The notes beneath the pieces are model-generated. The model searched no databases, was not told where the DNA came from, and saw nothing but the letters and a program-made list of their open reading frames with translations. Positions 49,078 through 58,149 of a DNA stretch of 64,000 nucleotides are shown here, one piece after another. Positions within the stretch are counted from its first letter, which is position 1, and every line of letters begins with the position of its first letter. Source of the DNA: an uncultured Collinsella sp. (GTDB taxonomy: Bacteria > Actinomycetota > Coriobacteriia > Coriobacteriales > Coriobacteriaceae); NCBI GenBank assembly GCA_958413765.1, contig CATYVH010000002.1, positions 62,001 through 126,000 of the forward strand. Reading direction: 5' to 3'. The translations under genes and the position numbers were made by a program.

Positions 49078-51726
49078 ATGGTGAAAAAGTCACCGGAAAA
49101 CACTACTCCCGCAATTGTGGACAACGTAGAGGCGCTTGAGGCTAAGCTCGCTCAGATGCGAGAGGCCCAGGCGCTTTTTGCTACGTACACGCAGGAGCAG
49201 GTCGACAAGATCTTCTACGAGGCCGCCATGGCCGCCAACAAGGCTCGTATCCCGTTGGCAAAGATGGCCATCGAGGAGACCGGCCGCGGCGTTCTTGAGG
49301 ACAAGGTCATCAAGAACCACTACGCCGCAGAGTACATCTACAACGCTTACAAGAACACCAAGACCTGTGGTGTCCTGGAGCGCGACGAGGCCTACGGCAT
49401 CACCAAGATCGCCGAGCCCATCGGTATCGTGGGCGCCGTCATCCCGACGACCAACCCCACCTCCACCGCGATCTTCAAGACGCTGATCAGCCTGAAGACC
49501 CGCAACGGCATCATCATCTCCCCGCACCCGGCAGCCGCCAAGTGCACCATCGCCGCCGCCAAGCTCGTGCTTGACGCCGCCGTCAAGGCCGGCGCCCCCG
49601 AGGGCATCATCGGCTGGGTCGATGTCCCCTCCATCGAGCTGACCAACATGGTCATGCGCGACGTCGACATCATCCTCGCCACCGGTGGCCCGGGCATGGT
49701 CAAGGCCGCTTACTCCTCGGGCAAGCCCGCCCTGGGCGTTGGCGCCGGTAACACCCCGGTCATCATCGACGACACCGCCGACGTGCTGCTCGCCGTCAAC
49801 TCCATCATCCACTCCAAGACCTTCGACAACGGCATGATCTGCGCTTCCGAGCAGTCCGTGACCGTCATCGACACCATCTACGACCAGGTCAAGGCCGAGT
49901 TCCAGAAGCGCGGCTGCTACTTCGTCAAGCAGGGTGCCGAGATGGAGGCCCTGCGTGCCGCCATGTTCAAGAACGGCGCTCTCGACCACCGCATCCCCGG
50001 CATGGCTGCCGCCAAGATCGCCGAGCTCGCCGGCATCGAGGTTCCCGCCAAGACCAAGATCCTGATCGCCGAGGTCACCTCCACCGACCCCGCCAAGGAG
50101 GAGTTCTCCCACGAGAAGCTCTCCCCGGTCCTGGCCATGTACCACGCCAAGGACTTCCAGGAGGCCGTCGACAAGGCCGAGCACCTGGTGCTCGCCGGTG
50201 GCCCGGGCCACACCGCCTCTCTGTACGTGCACCCCGCCCAGGCCGAGAAGATCAGCCTGTTCGAGCACGTCATGAAGGCCTGCCGTATCGTCATCAATAC
50301 CCCGTCCTCGCACGGCGGCATCGGTGACCTGTACAACTTTGGCATGAAGCCGTCTCTGACCCTGGGCTGCGGCTCCTGGGGCGGCAACTCCGTCTCCGAG
50401 AACGTTGGGGTGAAGCACTTGATCAACGTTAAGACTGTGGCCGAGCGCCGTGAGAACATGCTGTGGTTCCGCGCTCCCGAGAAGGTCTACTTCAAGAAGG
50501 GTTCCACGCCCGTCGCCCTCGACGAGCTCGGTACCGTCATGGGCAAGAAGCGCGCCTTCATCGTCACCGACCAGTTCCTCTTCAAGAATGGCAACACCCG
50601 CGCCATCGAGGCCAAGCTCGACGAGATGGGCATCGCCCACGACTGCTTCTACGACGTCGAACCCGATCCGTCGCTGCAGTGCGCACGTCGCGGCGCCAAG
50701 CAGATGGCTCTCTTTGAGCCGGACGTCATCATCGCCGTCGGCGGTGGCTCAGCTATGGACGCCGGCAAGATCATGTGGATGATGTACGAACACCCCGAGT
50801 GCAAGTTTGAGGACATGGCCATGGACTTCATGGACATCCGCAAGCGTATCTTCACTTTCCCCGAGATGGGCAAGAAGGCCTACTTCGTCGCCGTCCCGAC
50901 CTCTTCGGGTACCGGCTCCGAGTGCACGCCGTTCGCCATCATCACCGACAAGGAGACCGGCATCAAGTGGCCGCTCGCCGACTACGCGCTGCTCCCCAAC
51001 ATGGCTATCGTCGACGCCGACAACTGCATGACCGCCCCGCGCGGCCTGACCGCCGCCTCCGGCATCGACGTCATGACCCACGCCATCGAGTCCTACGTCT
51101 CCATCATGGCTTCCGACTACACCAAGGGCCTCTCCGAGCGCGCTGCTAAGCTCGTCTTCGAGAACCTGCCCTCCAGCTTCACGAACGGCGCCAAGGACCC
51201 GCATGCCCGCGAGGAGATGCACAACGCCTCTTGCATGGCCGGTATGGCCTTCGCCAACGCCTTCCTGGGCCTCAACCACTCCATGGCTCACAAGCTCGGC
51301 GCCTTCCATCACCTGCCCCACGGCCTCGCCAACGCCGTCATCCTGACCCGCGTTATGCGCTACAACGCCGCCGAGGCTCCCGTCAAGATGGGTACCTTCT
51401 CCCAGTATCCTTACCCCAACGCGCTGCACAACTACGCCGAGATGGCCAAGTACTGCGGCATCGAGGGCAAGGACGACAAGGAGGTCTTCGAGAACTTCAT
51501 CACGAAGCTCGAGGAGCTCAAGGACTTCATCGGCGTCAAGAAGACCATCGCCGACTACGGTGTTGACGAGCAGTACTTCCTCGACACCCTCGACGAGATG
51601 ACCGAGCAGGCATTCAACGACCAGTGCACCGGCGCAAACCCGCGCTACCCGCTCATGAGCGAGATCAAGGAGCTCTACCTGGACGCCTACTACGGCCGCG
51701 AGCCTCAGGACTACGCCGTCTGCTAG
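49078..51726 (+). CDS. adhE: Bifunctional acetaldehyde-CoA/alcohol dehydrogenase AdhE
   Basis: An 882-residue fusion enzyme turning acetyl-CoA into ethanol while recycling NADH. N-terminal aldehyde dehydrogenase domain (about 1-440) with catalytic Cys255 in FDNGMICASEQS; C-terminal iron alcohol dehydrogenase domain (about 455-882) with GGGSAMDAGK near 554, GTGSECTPFAI near 613, and iron-binding His residues in HSMAHKLGAFHHLPHG. AAGGAG precedes ATG 49078. Codon choice is strongly biased to C-ending codons, as for a highly expressed gene. Supports an anaerobic, fermentative lifestyle. Confidence 0.98.
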   Translation: MVKKSPENTTPAIVDNVEALEAKLAQMREAQALFATYTQEQVDKIFYEAAMAANKARIPLAKMAIEETGRGVLEDKVIKNHYAAEYIYNAYKNTKTCGVLERDEAYGITKIAEPIGIVGAVIPTTNPTSTAIFKTLISLKTRNGIIISPHPAAAKCTIAAAKLVLDAAVKAGAPEGIIGWVDVPSIELTNMVMRDVDIILATGGPGMVKAAYSSGKPALGVGAGNTPVIIDDTADVLLAVNSIIHSKTFDNGMICASEQSVTVIDTIYDQVKAEFQKRGCYFVKQGAEMEALRAAMFKNGALDHRIPGMAAAKIAELAGIEVPAKTKILIAEVTSTDPAKEEFSHEKLSPVLAMYHAKDFQEAVDKAEHLVLAGGPGHTASLYVHPAQAEKISLFEHVMKACRIVINTPSSHGGIGDLYNFGMKPSLTLGCGSWGGNSVSENVGVKHLINVKTVAERRENMLWFRAPEKVYFKKGSTPVALDELGTVMGKKRAFIVTDQFLFKNGNTRAIEAKLDEMGIAHDCFYDVEPDPSLQCARRGAKQMALFEPDVIIAVGGGSAMDAGKIMWMMYEHPECKFEDMAMDFMDIRKRIFTFPEMGKKAYFVAVPTSSGTGSECTPFAIITDKETGIKWPLADYALLPNMAIVDADNCMTAPRGLTAASGIDVMTHAIESYVSIMASDYTKGLSERAAKLVFENLPSSFTNGAKDPHAREEMHNASCMAGMAFANAFLGLNHSMAHKLGAFHHLPHGLANAVILTRVMRYNAAEAPVKMGTFSQYPYPNALHNYAEMAKYCGIEGKDDKEVFENFITKLEELKDFIGVKKTIADYGVDEQYFLDTLDEMTEQAFNDQCTGANPRYPLMSEIKELYLDAYYGREPQDYAVC

Positions 51727-51743
51727 TTTTAGCACGGTTTTTA

Positions 51744-51782
51744 ACGGCGGGGGTGCACGGGTGTTTCACACACCCCCGCCGT
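51744..51782 (+). other. Strong hairpin between adhE and the kinase gene
   Basis: ACGGCGGGGGTG pairs perfectly with CACCCCCGCCGT around a 15-base loop. No T run follows, so it may stabilise the adhE mRNA end or act as a weak attenuator rather than a full terminator. Confidence 0.6.
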
Positions 51783-51814
51783 CGCTTCTATCGCATCGTT
51801 GAAAGGATGCAACC

Positions 51815-52579
51815 ATGCTGCTACCCGATTCCAAGACCGAGCTCGTCCGCCGTGGCAACAAGGTCGTTTACGACCTGGGCGACAAGATTGTCAAGGTCTT
51901 TAACGAGACCAAGCCTGTCTCCGACGTGTTCAACGAGGCTTTGAATCTTGCCCGCATCAATGAGTGCGGCATCCGCAGCCCCAAGGCTCTCGAGGTTTCC
52001 CAGCTCGAGAACGCCAACGGCTGGGCGCTCGTGACCGAGAAGGTTCCGGGCACCACCCTTGCCGAGAAGATGACTGCCGAGCCCCAGCGCTTTGGTGAGT
52101 ACCTCGAGATGTTCGTCGACCTCCAGATCGAGATCCACGGCTACACCTCCCCGCTGCTCAACCGTCAGCGCGACAAGTTCGCCCGCATGATCGACAGCCT
52201 TGATCAGCTCAATGCCACCACGCGCTACAACCTTCAGGAGCGTCTGGACGGCATGACCAAGGAGTTCAAGGTCTGCCACGGCGACTTCAACCCCTCCAAC
52301 GTCATCGTCGGCGACGACGGCCAGCTCTATGTGTGCGACTGGGCACACGCCACCCAGGGCTCCCCTGCTGCCGACGTTGCCACCACCTACCTGCTCTTCG
52401 CCCTCAACAGCAAGGACCAGGCTGAGGCCTACTTGGAGCTCTACTGCGACCGCGCCGACATGCCCATGCAGGTCGTGCGTCAGTGGACGAGCATCGTCGC
52501 CGCTTCCGAGCTCGCTCGTAAGCGCAACGTGAACGATGAGTTCCTGAAGAACTGGATCGACGTCGTCGATTATCAGTAA
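51815..52579 (+). CDS. Phosphotransferase-like kinase (aminoglycoside/choline kinase fold)
   Basis: A 254-residue APH-fold protein: N-lobe with IVKVFNE (Lys27), hinge ALVTEKVPGTTLAE, catalytic loop CHGDFNPSNVIVG (His155, Asp157, Asn162) and metal-binding CDWAHAT (Asp175). GAAAGGA precedes the ATG. Small-molecule kinases of this fold act on sugars, choline, homoserine or aminoglycosides; substrate cannot be told here. Sits 88 bases after adhE, likely by read-through. Confidence 0.85.
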   Translation: MLLPDSKTELVRRGNKVVYDLGDKIVKVFNETKPVSDVFNEALNLARINECGIRSPKALEVSQLENANGWALVTEKVPGTTLAEKMTAEPQRFGEYLEMFVDLQIEIHGYTSPLLNRQRDKFARMIDSLDQLNATTRYNLQERLDGMTKEFKVCHGDFNPSNVIVGDDGQLYVCDWAHATQGSPAADVATTYLLFALNSKDQAEAYLELYCDRADMPMQVVRQWTSIVAASELARKRNVNDEFLKNWIDVVDYQ

Positions 52580-52614
52580 TATCTGAGCGATTTATTTCGC
52601 ATCGGAGGCACAAG

Positions 52615-52648
52615 AAAACCCCGCAGCTCATTAGGGCTGTGGGGTTTT
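52615..52648 (+). terminator. Terminator of the adhE-kinase unit
   Basis: AAAACCCCGCAGC pairs with GCTGTGGGGTTTT (one G-T pair) around an eight-base loop, followed by CCTTTT. The A-rich 5' side could also let it work on the minus strand. Confidence 0.9.
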
Positions 52649-52677
52649 CCTTTTAGATATCGAGCATGCCACAAGAT

Positions 52678-52726
52678 AAAAGGACGACCCCACATGTCCC
52701 CGATCTGGAGAAATGCGGGGCCGTCC
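52678..52726 (-). terminator. Terminator of the pyrH-proS operon
   Basis: On the minus strand GGACGGCCCC pairs with GGGGTCGTCC (one wobble) around a long loop, followed by TTTTATC, 30 bases after proS. Confidence 0.75.
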
Positions 52727-52756
52727 CGTATTTCGAACTACATGTGAAATCGCCGA

Positions 52757-54478
52757 TTAACGGCGGGCAGCCTTCACGAGCTCGGCGACCTTGGCGACGA
52801 CCTCATCGATCGCCACGTCCTCGCGCTCGCCCGAGGCACGGTCCTTGAGCTCAACGGTGCCACTCTTAAGGCCGCGCTTGCCGAGCACCACCTGATACGG
52901 GAAGCCCATGAGGTCGTTATCGGCAAACTTAAAGCCGGGACGCTCATCGCGGTCGTCGACGACGACCTCGATACCCTCGGCGCACAGACCGTCGACGATC
53001 TGTTCACAGACGGTAGCGCACTCCTCCTTCTTGGGGTCGAGCGGAATCACCGCAACCTCATACGGGGCAACGGAGACCGGCCAGACGATACCGTGCTCGT
53101 CGTTGTGCTGCTCCACGACGGCAGCGAGCGAGCGGGAAACACCAACGCCGTAGCAACCCATGATGAGCGGCTTCTCCTTGCCGTCCTCGTCCATAAAGGT
53201 GGCACCCATGGCCTCGGAATACTTGGTGCCCAGCTGGAACACCTGGGAGACCTCGATACCGCGAGCAGCAGAGAGCGGCTTGCCGCAGTGCGGGCAGGGA
53301 TCGCCGGCAACGACGGTGACCAGGTCAGCCCACTCATCGACGGTAAAGTCGCGCTCGGGGCAGGCACCGGTAAAGTGGTAGTCGACCTCGTTGGCGCCAC
53401 AGGCCCACTGTTTGGACTCGCGCAGGCTCTCATCGCAGACCAGACGAATGCCCTCGGGCAGGTTAACCGGTCCGATAAAGCCCTTATGCAGACCGTAGGT
53501 CTGGAGCTCCTCGTCGGTCATCATGCGATAGCCCTTGCCAAAGACATGCTCAGCCTTGCAATCGTTGAGCTCGTGGTCTCCCGGGACAATGGCAACGACC
53601 GGTTTGCCCTCGGCGTCGATCAACGCCAGGGACTTGCGCGTACCGTTCTCGGGGAACCCAAAGAACTTAGCGACGGCCTCAATGGTGCCCATACCCGGGG
53701 TCTCGACCTTGGTGAGCTTACCATCGCCGGGGCCCTCGGCCACAACGACCTTGGTGCTTGCGGCCTCATCGTCGGCAGCGAAGCCGCAATCGTCGCAGTA
53801 GACGAGCGAAGCCTCGCCAGCGTCAGCAAGAGCCATGTACTCGACGGAGGTGTCGCCGCCGATCTCGCCGGAGTCGGCGACAACGGGCAGAGCCTTGATG
53901 TAGCAGCGCTCGCAGATGTTGGCGTAGGCCTGCTTCATCTTGTCGTACTCCTCCTGCAGACTCTCCTGCGTGGCAGAGAAGCTGTAGGCGTCCTTCATGA
54001 TAAACTCGCGGCCGCGCATCAGGCCAAAGCGGGGACGGAACTCGTCGCGGAACTTGTCCTGAATGTGGTACAGGTTGACGGGCAGCTGTTTGTAGGAGCG
54101 CAGCTCGTTGCGCACCAGGGCCGTGACGGTCTCCTCGTGCGTGGGGCCCAGGACGAACTCGCGACCGTGACGGTCGTCAAAGCGCACAAGCTCCTTGCCA
54201 TAGGCGTCGATGCGGCCGGACTCACGCCACAACTCGGCGTCGACCATGATAGGCATCATAAGCTCCTGGGCGCCAGCGGCGTCCATCTCGTCTCGCACGA
54301 TATTCTCGATCTTGCGAATCGAGCGCCAAGCAAGCGGCAGATAGGAATAGAGACCGGCGGCCTCCTTGCGGATCATACCGGCACGAAGCAGCAGACGATG
54401 GCTTGCAAGCTCGGCGTCGGCCGGATCCTCTTTGAGCGTCGGCGCATAGAGCTTAGACATATACATTGCTCGGGTCAT
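52757..54478 (-). CDS. proS: Prolyl-tRNA synthetase (bacterial type)
   Basis: A 573-residue class II synthetase with the central INS editing domain (about 225-405). Motif 2 loop GPTHEETVT near 111, RPRFGLMRGREFIMKDAYSF, motif 3 MGCYGVGVSR near 440, and the C-terminal anticodon domain. GAGGAG lies six bases before ATG 54478, immediately after the ispG stop. Confidence 0.97.
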   Translation of the reverse strand: MTRAMYMSKLYAPTLKEDPADAELASHRLLLRAGMIRKEAAGLYSYLPLAWRSIRKIENIVRDEMDAAGAQELMMPIMVDAELWRESGRIDAYGKELVRFDDRHGREFVLGPTHEETVTALVRNELRSYKQLPVNLYHIQDKFRDEFRPRFGLMRGREFIMKDAYSFSATQESLQEEYDKMKQAYANICERCYIKALPVVADSGEIGGDTSVEYMALADAGEASLVYCDDCGFAADDEAASTKVVVAEGPGDGKLTKVETPGMGTIEAVAKFFGFPENGTRKSLALIDAEGKPVVAIVPGDHELNDCKAEHVFGKGYRMMTDEELQTYGLHKGFIGPVNLPEGIRLVCDESLRESKQWACGANEVDYHFTGACPERDFTVDEWADLVTVVAGDPCPHCGKPLSAARGIEVSQVFQLGTKYSEAMGATFMDEDGKEKPLIMGCYGVGVSRSLAAVVEQHNDEHGIVWPVSVAPYEVAVIPLDPKKEECATVCEQIVDGLCAEGIEVVVDDRDERPGFKFADNDLMGFPYQVVLGKRGLKSGTVELKDRASGEREDVAIDEVVAKVAELVKAARR

Positions 54479-55561
54479 TTATTTCTCCTCAATTAGTTTG
54501 TCGACCTCGGCCATAAGCGCGTCGACAATTTGATCCTCAGCTACTTTACCAGTGATCTTGCCATGCGAAAAGAGCAGGCCCTGACCTCGTCCACAGGCCA
54601 CGCCTAGGTCGGCGTCGGAAGCCTCGCCGGGGCCATTAACGGCACACCCCATCACGGCGATCGAAAGCGGCGCGGAGTAGTTCTTAAGCCGCTCGGTGAC
54701 CTCCTCGGCAATGGGAATCAGGTTAACCTGGCAGCGAGCGCACGTAGGGCACGAGACGATCTCCGGACCACGGCGGCGCAGGCCCAGCGACTGCAAAATT
54801 CCCCAGGCGACCGGCGGCTCCTCAACCGGATCGGCCGTGAGCGACACACGCATGGTGTCGCCGATGCCTTCGGAAAGCAAGATACCCAAGCCTACAGAGC
54901 TCTTGATGGTGCCTTGAAGCTTGGTCCCCGCCTCCGTCACGCCCAGGTGGAGCGGAACATGCGGTATCTCGCGCGACAGGGCGCGATAGGTATCAAGCGT
55001 CGTCTGTACGCTATGGGCCTTGGCGGATAGCACGATGTTGGTAAACCCACGGTCCTCAAAGTGCCGCACAAAGCGCTCGCTCGACATCACGAGCTTCTCG
55101 GGCTGCGTAAGCTCGTCGCGCTCGGCAATATCCTGCTCGAGTGAGCCGGCGTTGACACCGATACGAATCGCACAGCCCGCAGCGCCGGCGGCGTCGATGA
55201 CGGCATCGACCTTAGCCCAATCGCCGATATTGCCGGGATTAATGCGCAGCTTGGCGGCGCCAGCCTCGACAGCGCCGATGGCGAGCTTATGGTTAAAGTG
55301 AATATCGGCGACGATCGGCACCGGAGACTCGGCACAAACCGTGCGAAAACTCTCGAGCGCAGCCTCGGTGGGCACGCTCACGCGCACGACGTCGCAACCG
55401 GCCTGAGCGAGCGCGCGCACCTGCGCAAGCGTTGCCTGAGCATCGGCGGTATCGGTGCAGGTCATAGACTGGACCACGACCGGAGCGCCACCACCGATCT
55501 GCACGCCGCCCACATGCACGGGGCGCGTCAACTCGCGAGGCAAAGGATGGGATAAAGACAA
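54479..55561 (-). CDS. ispG: 4-hydroxy-3-methylbut-2-enyl diphosphate synthase IspG
   Basis: About 360 residues: N-terminal TIM barrel (VVVQSMTCTDTADAQATLAQ, VADIHFNHKLA) and C-terminal [4Fe-4S] domain with SCPTCARCQ and MGCAVNGPGEASDADLG. Penultimate MEP-pathway enzyme. TTG 55561 is chosen because GGGGAG lies eight bases upstream; GTG 55570 is also possible. Confidence 0.95.
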   Translation of the reverse strand: MSLSHPLPRELTRPVHVGGVQIGGGAPVVVQSMTCTDTADAQATLAQVRALAQAGCDVVRVSVPTEAALESFRTVCAESPVPIVADIHFNHKLAIGAVEAGAAKLRINPGNIGDWAKVDAVIDAAGAAGCAIRIGVNAGSLEQDIAERDELTQPEKLVMSSERFVRHFEDRGFTNIVLSAKAHSVQTTLDTYRALSREIPHVPLHLGVTEAGTKLQGTIKSSVGLGILLSEGIGDTMRVSLTADPVEEPPVAWGILQSLGLRRRGPEIVSCPTCARCQVNLIPIAEEVTERLKNYSAPLSIAVMGCAVNGPGEASDADLGVACGRGQGLLFSHGKITGKVAEDQIVDALMAEVDKLIEEK

Positions 55562-55574
55562 TCCAAACACTCCC

Positions 55575-56936
55575 CTACAGAATAAATCGAAGGATGTCGG
55601 AACGAAGCATATAGACAAACAGCAGTGCAAAGAGCGCGATGCCGACATAGCTGACGATTGTCTGCACTTTGAGCGGCAGCTCGCGGCCCGCAATCTTTTG
55701 AATGATCTCGATGACCAGCTTGCCGCCATCGAGTGGTGGGATGGGCAGCAGGTTCATAAAGCCAAGCGAGAACGAAATGAGGGCGGCAAAGGAAAGGAAC
55801 GTGGCAGGGCCGGCAGCAGCGGCCTGTGAGGACATAACGCTAATACCCACGATCGAAGAAGACTGATCGAGAATCTCCATCGTATGCTGCGGCTGGAGCA
55901 GGCGCATCACGCCATCCGCTGTCTGCACGACATAGGAAAACGACAGGCGAGCCGACGTGATGGGGTCTAAACGGACCACCTGCGTAGAGGCATACACACC
56001 TAGGCGCTCGTCCTCTTTGAGCGCAACCGTGGTCGAATGCTGCTTGCCGTCACGCTCGTACTCGATGGCGATATCGTCCTTACCGGCAGCCTTGCCGATG
56101 GCATCGTAGACATCCATCCAAGTGGAACATGAGACACCGTCAACCGAAAGGATCGCGTCACCGCCCTCGATACCCGCCTTGGCGGCAATAGACCCCTCGT
56201 CAACCTGACCGATCACGTTGGTATCCATCGGCACGGTGACACCCGCAATGGAATAGATGCTCATAAGGAGCAAAAAACCCGTCAAGATATTGACGATAAT
56301 GCCCGCGAGCAGCATAAAGGCGCGCTTGAGAAAGCCTTGGCCAAGATAGGTGTGCGAGCGCTCTTGCGCAAGGAACTCGGCCTCGCCGCACGGCAGCTCC
56401 CACACATCGCCCTCGGCAGTCGCATGTTCGCGATCGAAACGGCGACCATCAAAGGTGGTATAGCCTGCCTTGTCTCGCGGCAACGACTGATATTTGGTGG
56501 GATAGTAGCTCGGCGAGGGCTTCTCCCCTTCCTCATACCAGGGCGCAATGGAGCCCCAGCCCAGCAAAAGGGCGCATGCCTCGAGCACATCCTCCTCGGA
56601 AAGCTCGAGCTCGACAGCAAGGTCGGCCACGGTCACGCGACCATGACGATAGATAGCCGCGAGCACGCGGTCGGCGCACGAAACATCGGTCGGATCCATA
56701 CCGCAGATGGCAGCGTAGCCACCCAGCAGCAGCGGGGTCACGCCAAACTTGGTTCCAATGCGACGCGACGTGTAATGGATGTCAAAGCGGAACGGCAGAC
56801 CCAAAAAGAACTCGGTCACACGGACGCCGCAGGCACGCGCCGCCAAAAAGTGGCCGCCCTCGTGCAAAAACACGAGGACGGAAAGCATCAGCAGGCCCCA
56901 AAAGACCGATGAGAGAACGCTCAGAACAGTATCCAT
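55575..56936 (-). CDS. rseP: Site-2 intramembrane metalloprotease (RseP type) with inserted winged-helix-like domain
   Basis: A 453-residue protease: HEGGH at 25-29 in the first helix, membrane re-entrant loop FGVTPLLLGGYAA, PDZ domain (about 235-315) and NLLPIPPLDGGK near 397. Between the re-entrant loop and helix 2 (about residues 83-195) is an extra cytosolic segment with a winged-helix-like start (RVLAAIYRHGRVTVADLAVE, LSEEDVLEACALLLGWGSI). Family members cleave anti-sigma factors. Its usual place between dxr and ispG is kept. Confidence 0.92.
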   Translation of the reverse strand: MDTVLSVLSSVFWGLLMLSVLVFLHEGGHFLAARACGVRVTEFFLGLPFRFDIHYTSRRIGTKFGVTPLLLGGYAAICGMDPTDVSCADRVLAAIYRHGRVTVADLAVELELSEEDVLEACALLLGWGSIAPWYEEGEKPSPSYYPTKYQSLPRDKAGYTTFDGRRFDREHATAEGDVWELPCGEAEFLAQERSHTYLGQGFLKRAFMLLAGIIVNILTGFLLLMSIYSIAGVTVPMDTNVIGQVDEGSIAAKAGIEGGDAILSVDGVSCSTWMDVYDAIGKAAGKDDIAIEYERDGKQHSTTVALKEDERLGVYASTQVVRLDPITSARLSFSYVVQTADGVMRLLQPQHTMEILDQSSSIVGISVMSSQAAAAGPATFLSFAALISFSLGFMNLLPIPPLDGGKLVIEIIQKIAGRELPLKVQTIVSYVGIALFALLFVYMLRSDILRFIL

Positions 56937-56961
56937 AAAACGAAAAAGCAATCCTTATGGG

Positions 56962-58149
56962 TTAGGAACGGGTTGCGGCGAGCACCTGCGCAGCCTTTTC
57001 ACGCGCCCACGCATCGATGTCGCGAAGCTGCTCAAACGAATCGACCACCTGCATATCGTGGGCGTCCATGCAGGATTCCACAATGCGATCGATATCGGTA
57101 AAGCTGCAGCCATCGTGCAGGAAGGCATCGACGGCGACCTCGTTGGCGGCATTGAGCACGCACGGCATGGTGCCACCCGTCTTGCCGGCACGCTCGGCCA
57201 GTGCCAGACAGCGGAAGGTATCCATGTCGGCAGCATCAAACGTGAGCTGCCCCAGCTCGCGGAAATCGATACGAGGCGCCGGGGTATCCCAACGCTCGGG
57301 ATACGAGAACGCGAACTGGATGGGAATACGCATGTCGGAAGCACCGAGATGCGCCATCACGGAGCCGTCGGCGAACTCGACCATAGAGTGAATCTTGGAC
57401 TGACGCTGCACGACCACGTTAATGAAATCGAGGTCGCAGTTAAACAGATGCATGGCCTCAATGCGCTCCAGGCCCTTGTTCATGAGGGTGGCGGAGTCGA
57501 TGGTGATCTTGGCACCCATGGCCCACGTGGGATGTGCGAGGGCATCGGCACGCGTCACGCGATTGAGCTCGTCACGCGTGCGGCCAAAGAACGGACCGCC
57601 CGAGCAGGTGAGCCAAATGCAGTGGGCCTCGCGCGGGTTCTCCCCCAGATAGCACTGGTAGATGGCGGAATGCTCAGAGTCGACCGGAATAAGCTGGCCC
57701 GGTTGCGCCAACGGCATAAGCAAGTCGCCACCGACGACGAGGGACTCCTTGTTGGCAAGGGCAAGGCGCTTATTCGAGGTCAAGGCCGCATGGCTCGCCT
57801 CGAGACCGGCGGCGCCCACAATAGCGACGAGCACGCAGTCGACATCGTCGCGACGCGCGAGCTCGCAAACCGCCTGCGCGCCAACGCCGAGCTGTGTGCC
57901 CTCGGGCAACTCCTGCAGCACGGCGTCATCGCCATGAGCGACATCGGCAACGGCAACCGCCGGAACCGAGAACTCGCGGGCAGCGGCAACGAGCTCCGAG
58001 GTGCTGGAATTAACGGACAGCGCCGTCACCTGCAGGCGATCGGCATGCTGGCGGCACACATCGAGCGCCTGGGTGCCGATAGAGCCCGTACAACCCAGGA
58101 TGGCAACGCGAAGGCGTCCATCGGGGCCATACGTCGTCTGGAAGGACAT
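56962..58149 (-). CDS. dxr: 1-deoxy-D-xylulose 5-phosphate reductoisomerase
   Basis: A 395-residue MEP-pathway enzyme: NADPH motif VAILGCTGSIGTQALDV, central VPVDSEHSA and GPFFGRTRDEL, then the substrate loop region and C-terminal helices. ATG 58149 overlaps the cdsA stop by one base. With ispG two MEP genes are in this operon. Confidence 0.96.
   Translation of the reverse strand: MSFQTTYGPDGRLRVAILGCTGSIGTQALDVCRQHADRLQVTALSVNSSTSELVAAAREFSVPAVAVADVAHGDDAVLQELPEGTQLGVGAQAVCELARRDDVDCVLVAIVGAAGLEASHAALTSNKRLALANKESLVVGGDLLMPLAQPGQLIPVDSEHSAIYQCYLGENPREAHCIWLTCSGGPFFGRTRDELNRVTRADALAHPTWAMGAKITIDSATLMNKGLERIEAMHLFNCDLDFINVVVQRQSKIHSMVEFADGSVMAHLGASDMRIPIQFAFSYPERWDTPAPRIDFRELGQLTFDAADMDTFRCLALAERAGKTGGTMPCVLNAANEVAVDAFLHDGCSFTDIDRIVESCMDAHDMQVVDSFEQLRDIDAWAREKAAQVLAATRS

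Noticed and set aside
49038..49090. Rex redox-repressor site at adhE
   Set aside because: Looked for TTGTGA-N6-TCACAA in the adhE leader; only scattered CACAA and TCACC strings were found, not a paired site.
49090..50640. Minus-strand open frame of 516 codons inside adhE
   Set aside because: Shadow of a highly biased gene; Gly/Asp/Val repeats with no domain.
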